A stretch of 37,751 nucleotides of DNA from Rubritepida sp. GTDB taxonomy: Bacteria > Pseudomonadota > Alphaproteobacteria > Acetobacterales > Acetobacteraceae. The position numbers and the translations under genes are program-made. A model generated the notes under the pieces. That model saw only the letters and a program-made list of their open reading frames with translations. It ran no database searches and was not told the DNA's origin. The stretch covers positions 1 through 37,751 of the forward strand of contig JAQGHY010000118.1 in NCBI GenBank assembly GCA_028291455.1, written 5' to 3'. This document shows positions 7,477-17,300 of this stretch, in pieces; position 1 is the stretch's first letter, and the number at the start of each line of letters is the position of its first letter.

Positions 7477-9146
7477 GCGGCCCTCAGCAGGATTTCGCTC
7501 GCGAAACGGGACAGGCCAGGCCGCGCCCGCGCCTCCAGCAGGGGTGCGGGGCCCACTTTGCCATAGGCCAGGCTCTCCAGATTCTCACCCAGCCGCAGGT
7601 CGAAGGGAGCGTCCGCCGTGACGCGCAGCCGCGCCGCTGGGCCTTCGACGCCGTCCTCGGTGAGCCGCCAGTCGCCGGGCGCCAGCCGCCAGCGCAGCAC
7701 GGCATCCCGGAAAGGACCGCCGATGCGGTCCTCCACGCGAAAACCTTCCGGCGCGGCGAAGACCTCGCGGGCATGGGTCCGGCCGCGATGATCGCGGATC
7801 CAGCCGCCGTCCGGCAGGGCGCCTGTCTCCGGCCAACGGGCGAGGAGAAACGGCCCGAGGCGCGGCATCTGGTCCTCGCTGTCGAAGCCGATGGTGTTGT
7901 GCGCCGCCGTGCCCTGGAAATAGGGGAGCCAGGCGGGATCGGCCGGGTTGTAGGCGCCGGTCCCGCCGTCGCGCAGGAGGTTGAGCGGGCCGTCCCAGAT
8001 ATCGAGATGCAGCAAGTCCGAATGGTTGGGCCGGAAGCGCAAAGGCCCGGTGCGAAGGACAGCACGACCCCTGCCGCTGGACCGGCCCAGGAAGCCGGCG
8101 CTGGCCCAGTCCCCCGGCTCGGCCAGGGTTTCGGCGGGAGGGAGCAGGCCCATCGCGGCGCAACCCGCATCCCCAGGCCATCCGGCCGAAGCGCCGCAGA
8201 AGAGCCGCGCGGCACGCTCCAGGCTGGCCCGCGCATCATCCGGCCCTGCCTCCGACAGATCGGCGAGATGAGATCCGTCCTGGTGGCCGATGCGCGGCAG
8301 GGCGCCGGTTTGCCGGCATGTCAGGCGCAGCAGCCAGCGCGTCGCGGCCGCCATCCGGGCGATCGTCGCTGGTGCCGCGGCCGGGCCGGACCAGCGGCGG
8401 CGCAGCCATTCCGTCACCGACACCACATCGAGCAGCAGACGCTGATAGGCCGGGCTCGGCTGGGCGAAGCTGCCATCGGGCGCCACCAGCCGCGCGATTG
8501 CCGAATCCAGCCGCCGCGCGCCTCGTGCCGCCATCCGCGCATTGCCCGTGGCCATGCCGCAGACCAGCAACCCCGACGCCTCCGAGATCGGATGGTTGTT
8601 GTCCTGTGCCATGGCATAGGCGGGATTGGCGCCGATGCGCCGGGCCAGCAAGCGCACGGTTTCCGCATCCGGGCGCCCTCCCAGCAACGCCGCTGCCAGC
8701 GCCAGATGCAGCGCGCGCAACGCCGCCTCTTGCCCGCAGCCCCAGTTCGGGCCGCGATAGGGCGGGTTCACGGCGAACCATGCCGCCAACCAGTCGCCAG
8801 CCTCCTGACCGTGGCCAGCCAAAGCCAGGCGAGGCAACTCAGCCCAGCGATTCGCCTCCCAGACGGGACGGATATCCCGCCCCGCCATCGGCGCCAGCCG
8901 CGCAGCCGGGGCCGCGGCGTCGAAGCCCGGCGCCTGAATGGGCATCACGATCTCGGGTACCGCCTTACCGGAAGTTAACCCGGAAGGCAGGCCGGGCTCC
9001 GCAGGCACCGGCCTATCCGCCAGCCGTGCCCCCACCCAGCTACCCCGCCCCAAGAGGGCAAACGCCACGGCGCGCGGTCCCAATCGTCTCGCAACATCAA
9101 GGCGAGTTCGCCAAATACATGAAGTTGCGGCGGATTTACCCTGCAT
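7473..9146 (-). CDS. heparinase II/III-family polysaccharide lyase
   Basis: Predicted uronic-acid polysaccharide lyase. As drawn it has 557 residues: an N-terminal alpha/alpha-toroid part (WEANRWAELPRLALAGHG, then NPPYRGPNWGCGQEAALRAL and DNNHPISEASGLLVCG, which carries the family's Asn-His active-site strip) and a C-terminal beta-sandwich (RPNHSDLLHLDIWDGP, YFQGTAAHNTIGFDSEDQ). No clear signal peptide is seen, as is common for EPS-locus members. The start is uncertain. The ATG at 9146 lies inside a strong palindrome and the first ~20 codons are AT-rich unlike the rest; in-frame TTG 9083 or GTG 9068 are plausible alternatives. It is first in the operon with the co-polymerase, polymerase and sugar transferase, so it likely trims or clears the exported polymer. 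Confidence 0.85.
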   Translation of the reverse strand: MQGKSAATSCIWRTRLDVARRLGPRAVAFALLGRGSWVGARLADRPVPAEPGLPSGLTSGKAVPEIVMPIQAPGFDAAAPAARLAPMAGRDIRPVWEANRWAELPRLALAGHGQEAGDWLAAWFAVNPPYRGPNWGCGQEAALRALHLALAAALLGGRPDAETVRLLARRIGANPAYAMAQDNNHPISEASGLLVCGMATGNARMAARGARRLDSAIARLVAPDGSFAQPSPAYQRLLLDVVSVTEWLRRRWSGPAAAPATIARMAAATRWLLRLTCRQTGALPRIGHQDGSHLADLSEAGPDDARASLERAARLFCGASAGWPGDAGCAAMGLLPPAETLAEPGDWASAGFLGRSSGRGRAVLRTGPLRFRPNHSDLLHLDIWDGPLNLLRDGGTGAYNPADPAWLPYFQGTAAHNTIGFDSEDQMPRLGPFLLARWPETGALPDGGWIRDHRGRTHAREVFAAPEGFRVEDRIGGPFRDAVLRWRLAPGDWRLTEDGVEGPAARLRVTADAPFDLRLGENLESLAYGKVGPAPLLEARARPGLSRFASEILLRAA

Positions 9147-9166
9147 GGTTGCAAACCATGCAGGTA
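9137..9166. repeat. long inverted repeat between the two divergent EPS operons
   Basis: CTGCATGGTT (9141-9150) and AACCATGCAG (9154-9163) form a perfect 10-bp inverted repeat around GCA. TAC (9137-9139) and GTA (9164-9166) extend it if one C is bulged. It sits in the only AT-rich stretch of the locus (about 9100-9208), which must hold the promoters of both arms. It could be a regulator operator or an mRNA hairpin over the heparinase start. Confidence 0.7.
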
Positions 9167-9208
9167 TTTGGTCAGAGTTTACAATCTTAACGTGAGGTAA
9201 ATTTATCA

Positions 9209-12088
9209 GTGAACGCGCACAGGTTATTTTCGCGCCGCAGCCTGCCCGCCCCCCTGATGATGATGCTCCTGCTTCTACCCTTCGAAGGGCAGGCGCAGAA
9301 CTTCCCCTCCACCATTCTTTCCGCACCCTCCCTGCCATCGACCCTGCCGGGCGGCGGCATGCTGCAAAGCCTGCCGCCGAGCGCACAGCAGGACATCCTG
9401 CAGCGCCTGCTCGATGCCGGCGCCGGCCGTCCCCTGGGCAGCGCCAGCCCCGCCTCGCCCCAGGCTCCGCCACCGCAAGCCGCCAGCCCCTCACCCTTCG
9501 TCTTGCAGCAGCAGCCGTCCCAGCCCTTGCCTGAGGAGCCGCTTTCGCCCGTCGAGCAGTTCTTCGCCAACCGCCTCACCCAGCCCCTGCGGCAATTCGG
9601 CTACGACACCTTTCGCTCCGGCCCAGGTGGCGCGCCGGTGGGCAACGCCTTCGGCGCCGTGCCCGACGACTACATGATCGGCCGCGACGACGAGCTGGTG
9701 ATCGCCCTGCGCGGCCGCTCCCGCCAGACCCTCACCTTGCGCGTGACGCGCGAGGGGATGCTGCTCCTGCCCGACCTGCCGCCGCTCCCCGCCGCCGGCC
9801 GCACCCTTCGCGAGTTGCGCGCGGAGCTGGAAGGCCGGGCCAACCGCGAACTTGCGGGATCCGAGGTCTTCGTCTCGCTCGGCCAGCTTCGCCAGGTGAC
9901 GGTCTTCGTCGGCGGTGAGGTGATGCGCCCCGGCGTGGTGCCGCTCTCGCCGCTGGCCAATGTGCTGGACGCGCTGGTGGCCGCGAGCGGCGTGCGCAAG
10001 TCCGGCACCCTGCGCGCCGTCCGCGTCGAGGGCCCCAGCGGGCGTCGGATCGTGGACCTCTACCCCGTCATCTCCGGCGAGGGCGCCGCGCCCGACCTGA
10101 CCCTGCGCGAGGGCGACCGCATCCTGGTGCCGCCCATCGGCGGCGTGGTCGCGCTGGGCGGCGAGGTCTCGCGCCCCGCGATTTACGAGCTGCCGCCGGG
10201 CAGCGGCCAGGCGGCCCTCGGCACCATTCTGCGGCTGGCGGGCGATGCGCTGCGGCCATCGGGCAACCGATATCTGCTGGAAACCACCGATGGCGAGGGC
10301 CGCCGCGCCTTCCGCGAGATCAGCCTGCAGAACCCGCTCCGCCGCGGCGACGCGCTGCTGGTCCAGCCCGGCTCGGACGTGCAGTCGCAGCAGCTGCGGC
10401 TTTCGGGCCACGTCGCGCAGCCGACCACACGCGCCATGGGCGGGCGCGGCGCCACCCTGCGCGGGCTGCTCGCCGATGCCCGTCTCGTCCGGCCCGACCC
10501 CTATGCGCGCATGGCCGTGATCCTGCGGGTGGACCCGCGCACGCGCGGCCGACGCTTCCAGCCCTTCGACCTCGCCGGCCTGCTGCAAGGCCGCGGCGAC
10601 GTGGCGCTCGCCGAGGGCGACGACGTCATCATCCTGGCCCTGACCGACATCATCTGGCTCTCCAGCCCCTCCGTGCAGCGGGCGCTGCGTGGCGAGACCG
10701 AGGCCTCGCCGGCCGTGCCGGTCCAACCGCTGGCGCTGCCGCAGCCGCGCGGCGGAACGGCGCTGGCGCTGCCGAGCGGGTTCAACGCTGCCCTGCCGCA
10801 GGGCGCCCTGCCGCAGGGCCTCCCCGCAGCCTCGCCGCAGGGCTTCGCCGGCGCGCCTCCGCTGGGATCGCAGCCCGGCACCGGACTGCCCGGCGGCCTC
10901 GATTGCCCGGCGCTGACGCAGCTTGCCATCGCATCCCGCTCCTCGCCGCAGCGTTTCGGCCATGCGCGCGTCGCCGGTTTCCCCGACCTCGGCGCCGGGC
11001 CCTGCCCGCAGGTCTATCTCGACTATCCGACCCTGCTCACCTTCCTCCTGGACAACGCCGCGCTGCTGACCGGTGAGGCGCGGCTGCCCGGCCTCTATCC
11101 CATCATGGACAATACCGGGCTCGACGCCCTGCTGGCCGTGGCCGGCGGCGTGACCGACACGGCCGACCTCTCCTCCATTGAGCTCGCGCGCGAGCCGACG
11201 GAGCAAACCAGCGCCATCCCGCTCAGCCGCACCCTGCTTGACCTGCGCAGCCGCAACTTCCAGGCCGTGCGCCTCTCGCCGCGCGACGGCATCCGCATCC
11301 CGCGCGGCTTCGGCGATCGCGATAGCGGGCCGATCACCCTGGTCGGCGAATTCATGCGGCCCGGCGTCTACGACATCCGCCGCGGCGAGCGCCTTTCCGA
11401 GGCCATCGCGCGGGCCGGCGGCCTCTCGCCGCAGGCCTATCCCTATGGGGCCGTCTTCACGCGCGAGACCGTCCGCAACCGCCAGCAGGAAGGCTTTCAG
11501 CGCACCGCCCGCGAGCTGGAGACGGGGCTGATGCAGGTCGCCGCCGGGCAGGCCGTGGTGGGCACGCGCCAGGGCACCGACATCGCCGGCGCCGTCGCCG
11601 CCGGGCGGGAGATGGCCGCCGCCCTCCGCGAGGCACGCGCCGCCGGACGCATGGTGGTCGAGGCCAATCCCGTCGTCCTCGCCGGGCGCCCGGAGCTGGA
11701 TGTGCTGCTGGAGCCGGGCGACCTCATCGTCATGCCCAAGCGGCCCAACGAGGTGACGGTGGTGGGCGCGGTGCAGAACCCCGGCAGCCTGCAGTTCACC
11801 ACCGGCTGGCGCGCCTCGCAGTATGTGACGGCGTCGGGCGGCACGCAGCGGTTCGCCGACCAGCAGCGCTCCTTCCTGGTGCTGCCCAACGGCACCTCGG
11901 CGCCAGCAGGGCTCGGATCCTGGCAACAGGGCGGGCCGCCGGTTCCCCCGGGCAGCCTGGTGATCGTGCCGAACGATCCCTCGCCCTTCGAAAGCTGGGG
12001 CTTTCTCCGCGACATGACGCAGGTGGCCGGGCAATTGGCGATCAGCGCGGCGGCGCTGGCGGTGATCACGCGCGGGGCGGGGAACTAG
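9209..12088 (+). CDS. multi-SLBB polysaccharide export protein (Wza-like), 959 aa
   Basis: Outer-membrane or periplasm-spanning export component for a capsule or exopolysaccharide. A Sec signal (helix PLMMMLLLLPF, cleavage near GQAQ) is followed by a Pro/Gln-rich linker to about residue 115. A Poly_export domain starts at DDYMIGRDDELVIALRG (about 152). It is followed by about six SLBB-like units, each opening with a VxGEVxxPG-type strand: VFVGGEVMRPGVVPL near 233, VVALGGEVSRPAIYEL near 312, LRLSGHVAQP near 397, TGEARLPGLYPI near 625, LVGEFMRPGVYDI near 712 and VVGAVQNPGSLQF near 852. A helix-rich insertion lies in the fifth unit, and the end has one hydrophobic helix (QLAISAAALAVI). Typical Wza is about 380 residues. 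The GTG start is preceded by GTGAGG at longer than usual spacing. Confidence 0.88.
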   Translation: MNAHRLFSRRSLPAPLMMMLLLLPFEGQAQNFPSTILSAPSLPSTLPGGGMLQSLPPSAQQDILQRLLDAGAGRPLGSASPASPQAPPPQAASPSPFVLQQQPSQPLPEEPLSPVEQFFANRLTQPLRQFGYDTFRSGPGGAPVGNAFGAVPDDYMIGRDDELVIALRGRSRQTLTLRVTREGMLLLPDLPPLPAAGRTLRELRAELEGRANRELAGSEVFVSLGQLRQVTVFVGGEVMRPGVVPLSPLANVLDALVAASGVRKSGTLRAVRVEGPSGRRIVDLYPVISGEGAAPDLTLREGDRILVPPIGGVVALGGEVSRPAIYELPPGSGQAALGTILRLAGDALRPSGNRYLLETTDGEGRRAFREISLQNPLRRGDALLVQPGSDVQSQQLRLSGHVAQPTTRAMGGRGATLRGLLADARLVRPDPYARMAVILRVDPRTRGRRFQPFDLAGLLQGRGDVALAEGDDVIILALTDIIWLSSPSVQRALRGETEASPAVPVQPLALPQPRGGTALALPSGFNAALPQGALPQGLPAASPQGFAGAPPLGSQPGTGLPGGLDCPALTQLAIASRSSPQRFGHARVAGFPDLGAGPCPQVYLDYPTLLTFLLDNAALLTGEARLPGLYPIMDNTGLDALLAVAGGVTDTADLSSIELAREPTEQTSAIPLSRTLLDLRSRNFQAVRLSPRDGIRIPRGFGDRDSGPITLVGEFMRPGVYDIRRGERLSEAIARAGGLSPQAYPYGAVFTRETVRNRQQEGFQRTARELETGLMQVAAGQAVVGTRQGTDIAGAVAAGREMAAALREARAAGRMVVEANPVVLAGRPELDVLLEPGDLIVMPKRPNEVTVVGAVQNPGSLQFTTGWRASQYVTASGGTQRFADQQRSFLVLPNGTSAPAGLGSWQQGGPPVPPGSLVIVPNDPSPFESWGFLRDMTQVAGQLAISAAALAVITRGAGN
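10790..10819 (+). repeat. 15-bp palindromic tandem duplication inside the export gene
   Basis: GCCCTGCCGCAGGGC occurs twice head to tail (10790-10804 and 10805-10819). Each copy is itself an inverted repeat (GCCCTGC / GCAGGGC around one C). In frame it encodes ALPQG ALPQG within the Pro/Gly-rich linker between the third and fourth SLBB units; a degenerate third copy follows (SPQG). Probably a slippage-type expansion. Confidence 0.8.
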
Positions 12089-12093
12089 CTTCC

Positions 12094-12123
12094 ATGCACT
12101 CGATTGCGGCTGCGCTGGCGTGA
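12094..12123 (+). other. possible 9-codon leader ORF coupled to the yjbH-like start
   Basis: An ATG at 12094 opens a nine-codon frame (MHSIAAALA) whose TGA (12121-12123) overlaps the GTG of the following gene as GTGA. The following gene has no good Shine-Dalgarno of its own, so translation of this short frame could feed re-initiation. No conservation evidence is available here. Confidence 0.2.
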
Positions 12124-14357
12124 AGGCGGTGCCTTCTCGCGCTCCGGTCTGGCTGCTGGCGCTCGGCATTCTCGCCGTTAGCGCACCCGCGTTCGCGCTC
12201 GACGACGTGCCCGCCTCCGGCTCGAACTTCGGCCGTGTCGGGCTGCTGGAAATGCCGAATGCCCGGTTTCGCCCGGACGGCACCATCGAAACCGGCCTGG
12301 CCCTCCGTCGCCAGCGGAACTTCTGGTTCATCAACTTCCAGGCATTGCCATTCCTCGAAACCACCTTCCGCCTGACCGACCGGCTGAACGGCACCACCGG
12401 GCGCGGCACCACCACCGATCGCGCCTTCGACCTCAAGCTCCGCGTCTGGGAGGAAAACGCCTGGCGCCCGGCGCTGGCGATGGGCATGCAGGACGTGATC
12501 GGCACCGGCCTCTATGCGGGCGAGTACGTCGCGGCGTCCAAGCGCTTCTGGTCGGTCGATGCGACGCTGGGGCTGGGCTGGGGACGGCTTGCCAGTGGCG
12601 GCGACGTCCGCAATCCGCTGAGCTACGGCGCGGATTATTTCGGAACCCGCCCGCGCGATGTGGGACAGGGCGGCACCGTGCCGCTCAACTCCTTCTTCCG
12701 GGGATCGCGCGCCGGCATCTTTGCGGGGTTGGAATGGTCGGTGCCGCCGATCGGGCCCATCGAGGGATTGCGCGCGAAGATCGAATACTCCGCCGATGCG
12801 CTGCGCGACGAACGCGGCGGCTATCCCGCCCGCACCACAAACCTGCGGGGCGAGGCCGCCAGCCGCATCAATGCCGGCGTGAGCTGGCAGCCGAACCGCC
12901 ATTTCGACCTCGGCCTGTCCTTCAACCACGGCACGGACCTGCTGCTGCGCGCCTCGATCCGGCTGGACCCCAACAATCCGCCCGAACTCCCGCGCCGGCC
13001 GCCGCCGCCGATGCTGCCGCGTCCGAACCCGGTGGCCGAGGTTCTAGGCGCTCCTCTCGCCAGCGAGACGAGTTGGCGCGAGCGCGTCATGAACGCCGCC
13101 TCCGGCTACGAGGGTACGCTGCGCCTGGGCACCGACGACAGCGAGGGCGAAGCGAGCACCAATGCGCGGATCGCCCATCGGCTGTTCCCCGCGCTGCGCG
13201 AGGCGGGCTTCTCGCCGATCGGTTTCGACCTCCGCAGCGAGGAGGCGCGCATCACCGTCTCGGGCGGGCGCTACCGCACGCTGGCGCAGGTCACGGGCCG
13301 GGTGGTGCGCGCCGCGCAGCCGCACCTGCCCGCCGAGGTCGAGCGCATCCGCCTGGTCTGGGAGCGCGACGGCGCCGTGGTCGCGCGGCTGGTGACGCTG
13401 CGCGAGGGCTTCGAGAACCTGGCCCGCTCCATGGGCAGCGCGGAGGAAATCCTGCACGGGACGCGACTGCTTTCCGCTTGGCCGGAAACCAGCGACACCG
13501 CCTTTCGCAGCGCGCCGCCGCGTCTGAACTGGGGCATCGCGCCGGCGATCAACCTGCAGGTCGGCGATCCCCAGACCTCGCTGCGCTGGCAGGCGGGTAT
13601 CGCGGCAGGGGCGCGGCTGGAGGTGGGGTGGAACCTCGCGGTGGCGGGCAGCGTGCAGCAAACCATCGCGGGCAATCTCGACGGCGGGCTACCCAGCAAC
13701 AGCCTGCTGCCGCACGTCCGCAGCGACTTCGGGCGGTATGCGCGGGAGGGGCGGACCAGCATCCCCGCCCTCTATGTCGAGCGGCTGTGGAATCCCGCGC
13801 CGGACGTCTATGCGCGCGTGACGGGCGGGCTGCTGGAGCCGATGTTCGGCGGCGTCTCTGCCGAGGTGCTGTGGCGCCCGCAGGATCGTTCCTGGGCTGT
13901 CGGGCTGGATGTGAACTACGTGGCCCAGCGTGCGTACCACCAGCAGCTCGGCACGCTCGGCTATTCGGTCGTGACCGGGCATGCCTCGGTCTATGCCGAC
14001 CTGCCGCTGTGGAACCTGTACACGATCGTGCGCGCCGGGCGGTATCTGGCGGGAGACTGGGGCGGGACGGTCGAGATGGGGCGGCGCTTCGACAGCGGCA
14101 TCGAGGTGGGCGGCTTCGCCACGCTCACCAATGTCAGCGCCCAGCAGTTCGGCGAGGGAAGTTTCGACAAGGGCATCTATGTCCGTGTGCCCTTCGATTT
14201 CTTCGGCGTCGGCTCGCGCAACCGCGCGGCGCTGAACGTGCGGCCGGTGCAGCGCGATGGCGGGCAGCGGCTCGGTGTGGACAATGCCCTGTGGGATGTG
14301 GCGCGCGACGGCCGCCAGGATGCGCTGCAACGCGGATACGAGTGGTTCGGGCGCTGA
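12120..14357 (+). CDS. YjbH/GfcD-like outer-membrane exopolysaccharide protein
   Basis: A 745-residue secreted protein with a clear signal peptide (hydrophobic core VWLLALGILAVSAPAFA, cleavage near residue 27). It then carries the YjbH-domain opening FGRVGLLEMPNARFRPDGTI. The body has the alternating polar/aromatic pattern of a beta-barrel or beta-rich outer-membrane protein, ending with ALNVRPVQRDGG. YjbH/GfcD proteins accompany capsule and EPS operons (yjbEFGH, gfcABCDE) and are thought to serve in outer-membrane export. Here it follows the SLBB exporter by 31 nt, without separate YjbF/GfcB or YjbG/GfcC genes. The start is a GTG (12120) giving the complete signal peptide. It ends 7 nt from the convergent mfd gene. 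Confidence 0.88.
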   Translation: MKAVPSRAPVWLLALGILAVSAPAFALDDVPASGSNFGRVGLLEMPNARFRPDGTIETGLALRRQRNFWFINFQALPFLETTFRLTDRLNGTTGRGTTTDRAFDLKLRVWEENAWRPALAMGMQDVIGTGLYAGEYVAASKRFWSVDATLGLGWGRLASGGDVRNPLSYGADYFGTRPRDVGQGGTVPLNSFFRGSRAGIFAGLEWSVPPIGPIEGLRAKIEYSADALRDERGGYPARTTNLRGEAASRINAGVSWQPNRHFDLGLSFNHGTDLLLRASIRLDPNNPPELPRRPPPPMLPRPNPVAEVLGAPLASETSWRERVMNAASGYEGTLRLGTDDSEGEASTNARIAHRLFPALREAGFSPIGFDLRSEEARITVSGGRYRTLAQVTGRVVRAAQPHLPAEVERIRLVWERDGAVVARLVTLREGFENLARSMGSAEEILHGTRLLSAWPETSDTAFRSAPPRLNWGIAPAINLQVGDPQTSLRWQAGIAAGARLEVGWNLAVAGSVQQTIAGNLDGGLPSNSLLPHVRSDFGRYAREGRTSIPALYVERLWNPAPDVYARVTGGLLEPMFGGVSAEVLWRPQDRSWAVGLDVNYVAQRAYHQQLGTLGYSVVTGHASVYADLPLWNLYTIVRAGRYLAGDWGGTVEMGRRFDSGIEVGGFATLTNVSAQQFGEGSFDKGIYVRVPFDFFGVGSRNRAALNVRPVQRDGGQRLGVDNALWDVARDGRQDALQRGYEWFGR

Positions 14358-14364
14358 AGCGTGC

Positions 14365-17300
14365 TTAGGCCGCCTTACGCGAACGCCCGCGCCGCGACAG
14401 ACGGGTGAGCAGTTCGGTCGCGGCCGCGATGCTCGCTTCCTCGCTGCCACTCTCGCGCTTCAGGATGACGCGGCCTCCCCGCAGCTCCAACGGCGGATCG
14501 ACCGAGGGCGGCTCCGCGCGGAACGTCGCCGCCGCGGCGTGCGGGCCGACATCCATCCGGGTGATCCCAAGGCCGCGGCATTCCATCCGCAGACGCGCCA
14601 GCGCCAGGAGGTTCGTGACCCGCATCGACGATGGTCCGAAGCGGTCCCGCATCTCCTCCTCGAAATCCTCCAGCGCCGCGAGATCGCCCCGGCGAACCAT
14701 CCCGGCCAGCCTGGCGTGCAGCTCGACGCGCAGGCCGTCATCCTCCACCAGCTCTTCGGGTATGCCTGCGGAGACCTCGATCGCGATCGAAGGCGTCCAC
14801 TCCTCGCTCACCGGCTCGCCGCGCGCGGTGCGGAAGGCGCGTTCGAGCAGGTGCTGGTAGAGGTCCAGGCCGATCAGCTTCATGTGGCCCGCCTGGTCCT
14901 CGCCCAGCAGGTCTCCGGCGCCTCGAAGGTCCATGTCGCGGGCGCTGATGGCAAAGCCCGCGCCCACGCGATCGAAGGCCTCCAGCGTCTTCAGGCGCTT
15001 GAGCGTGAGCGGTGTCGGCGGCTGCGCTGGGTCGGTCAGGAGGAAGATGGTGCCACGCACCCGGCCCCGGCCGACGCGGCCGCGCAGCTGATGGAGCTGC
15101 CCTAGCCCGAAGCGGTCCGCACGCCACACCAGCATCGTATTGGCGCGGGGGACGTCCAGGCCCGTCTCCACGATATTGGTGGAAAGCAGCACGTCGCCCT
15201 GGCCATCGGCGAAACGCACCAGCGCGGTATCGACCTCGGCCGCGGGGAGGCCACCATGCGCCTCGATCACATCGAGGCGGGGCAACAGAGTCTGGATGCG
15301 CTCACGCATCGCAGGCAGGTCCTCGATGCGCGAGCAGACCACGAAGCTCTGCCCGCCGCGCCGCTTCTCCCGCTCCAGCGCCTGCCGCAGCAGCGCTTCG
15401 TCGGCCGGCGCATGCGTCGTGCGGATCGGCTGCCGCCGCCCGGGCGGGGTGGCGATGACGCTGAGGTCCTCCAGCTCCAGCAGCGCGGTCTGCAGGGTGC
15501 GCGGGATGGGCGTGGCCGTCATCGAGAGCACATGGCCGCCCGCGGCGAGCTGCCGCAGCGCCGCCTTCTGCTTCGCGCCGAAGCGCTGCTCCTCGTCGAT
15601 CACGACTAAGCCGAGCTTCTGGAAGCGCACGCCTTTGGCGAACAGCGCCTGGGTGCCGATGGCGATCCGCACGCTGCCGTCCGCGAGCCCTTCCTTCACC
15701 TCCTTGGCTTCGGCTTTGGAGGACAGCCGCGAAAGCTGCTCGATGCGCAGCGGCACGCCTTTCACCTCCAGCCCCGCGAACCGGCGCCGGAAGGTGTTGA
15801 GATGCTGCCGCACCAGCACCGTCGTGGGAGCCAGCACCGCCACCTGCCATCCCGCGAAGGCGGCCACGGCGGCGGCGTGCAGTGCGACCTCGGTCTTGCC
15901 GAAGCCGACATCGCCGCAGACCAGCCGGTCCATCGGGCGGCCCGATGCGAGATCGGCGAGGACGGCCTTGATGGCTTCGGACTGGTCCTCCGTGAGGCTG
16001 TGCGGGAAGCGCGCGGCGAAGCGCTCGTAGAGCACCCCGTGCGGCTTGATCGCCGGCGCCGTGAGTTCCGCGCGCTGTGCGACAAGGCGGGCCATCGCCA
16101 CCGCCGTCTCCTGGATATGCGCCTCGACCTCCTGCCGGCGCTTCTCCCAGCTGTCGCTTCCCAGCCGGTCCAGGCTCACGCCATCCGCCTCGGCGCCGTA
16201 GCGCCAGAGCCGGTCCATCTCCTCGACGGGGATGAGCTGCGACTTGCCGCCGGCATATTCGAGCTTCAGGCAGTCCATCCTCGCCTCGCCCAGGGTCACC
16301 GTCTCAAGTCCGCGCAGCGCGGCGAGGCCGTGGTCGAGGTGAATGACGGCATCGCCGGGCTGGAGCGTGGCCTGTGCCATCGCCAGGGCCTCGTTGCGCT
16401 CGGCGGCATCGCGGCGGCCGCCCGCGTGGCGCACGTCGGAGGGTGCGATCACGACGGTGCCTTTCGCCGCGAAGCTCGATGCCAGATGCCCTGCCAGGAC
16501 GCCGAAGGAACCGGGTGGGGAATCGCGCAGGGAGACCCAGGAGGGGAAGTCTATCGCCTCCAGATCCAGCCTCCGCGCGACGAGCCGCTGCAGAGACAGG
16601 GTCGTCCTCCGGCTGCTGCCGGACACGGCAACGCGGAGCCCGGCGGAAATTTGGGTATCGATGAACTCGAGGAATGCCTCCTCCGGATCGCGCTGGCCGA
16701 GGAAGCGCGGAACCGAAAGCTCCTCGGTCTCGGAGGGATGGATGGTCGCGATCTTCCTGCCGGCCAGCGCCTCTATCCAGGCGTCGCCGAGCAGATACAG
16801 CGCGCCGGGCTCCGACGGGCGGATCATCGTGGCATCCTCGGGTGCCACGCCGCGCAGGCGATAGGCGTCCCTCACCTCCTCATCGCGCTGATCGGCCAGG
16901 GTTGCGATCTCCTGGTCGAGCACGACCGTCGCATCCGGCAGCAGGTCGAACACGGTGGTGAGCGCGGGGTAGTAGGCGGCCAGAGCGTGCTCGATGCCGG
17001 GCTCGTGGGTGGCCTCCGAATCCGCCGGAAGCACGAGTTCCGAGGCGGGGCCCAGCGGCACGGAATCCGCCTCGCCGATGCTGCGCTGGGTCAGGGGATC
17101 GTACAGTCGGATGCCCGTGATGCGGCCTTCGAGATGCTCGATCCGGCAAGGGTGAATCCCGCCGCCGGCGGGATAGACGTCCAGCACCGAGGCGCGCATC
17201 GCAGCCTCGCCCGGCTCGTCCACGCGATCCTCGAAAACATAGCCGAGGCGCCGCAGCTCGCTTTCGACGTCCACGGGATCGAACTCCTGTCCCACCCGCA

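Noticed and set aside
9491-12505. About 1000-codon open frame antisense to the SLBB exporter
   Set aside because: High GC content produces long shadow frames; its composition (Arg, Ala, Gly, His-rich) has no recognisable domain, while the opposite strand encodes a clear family.
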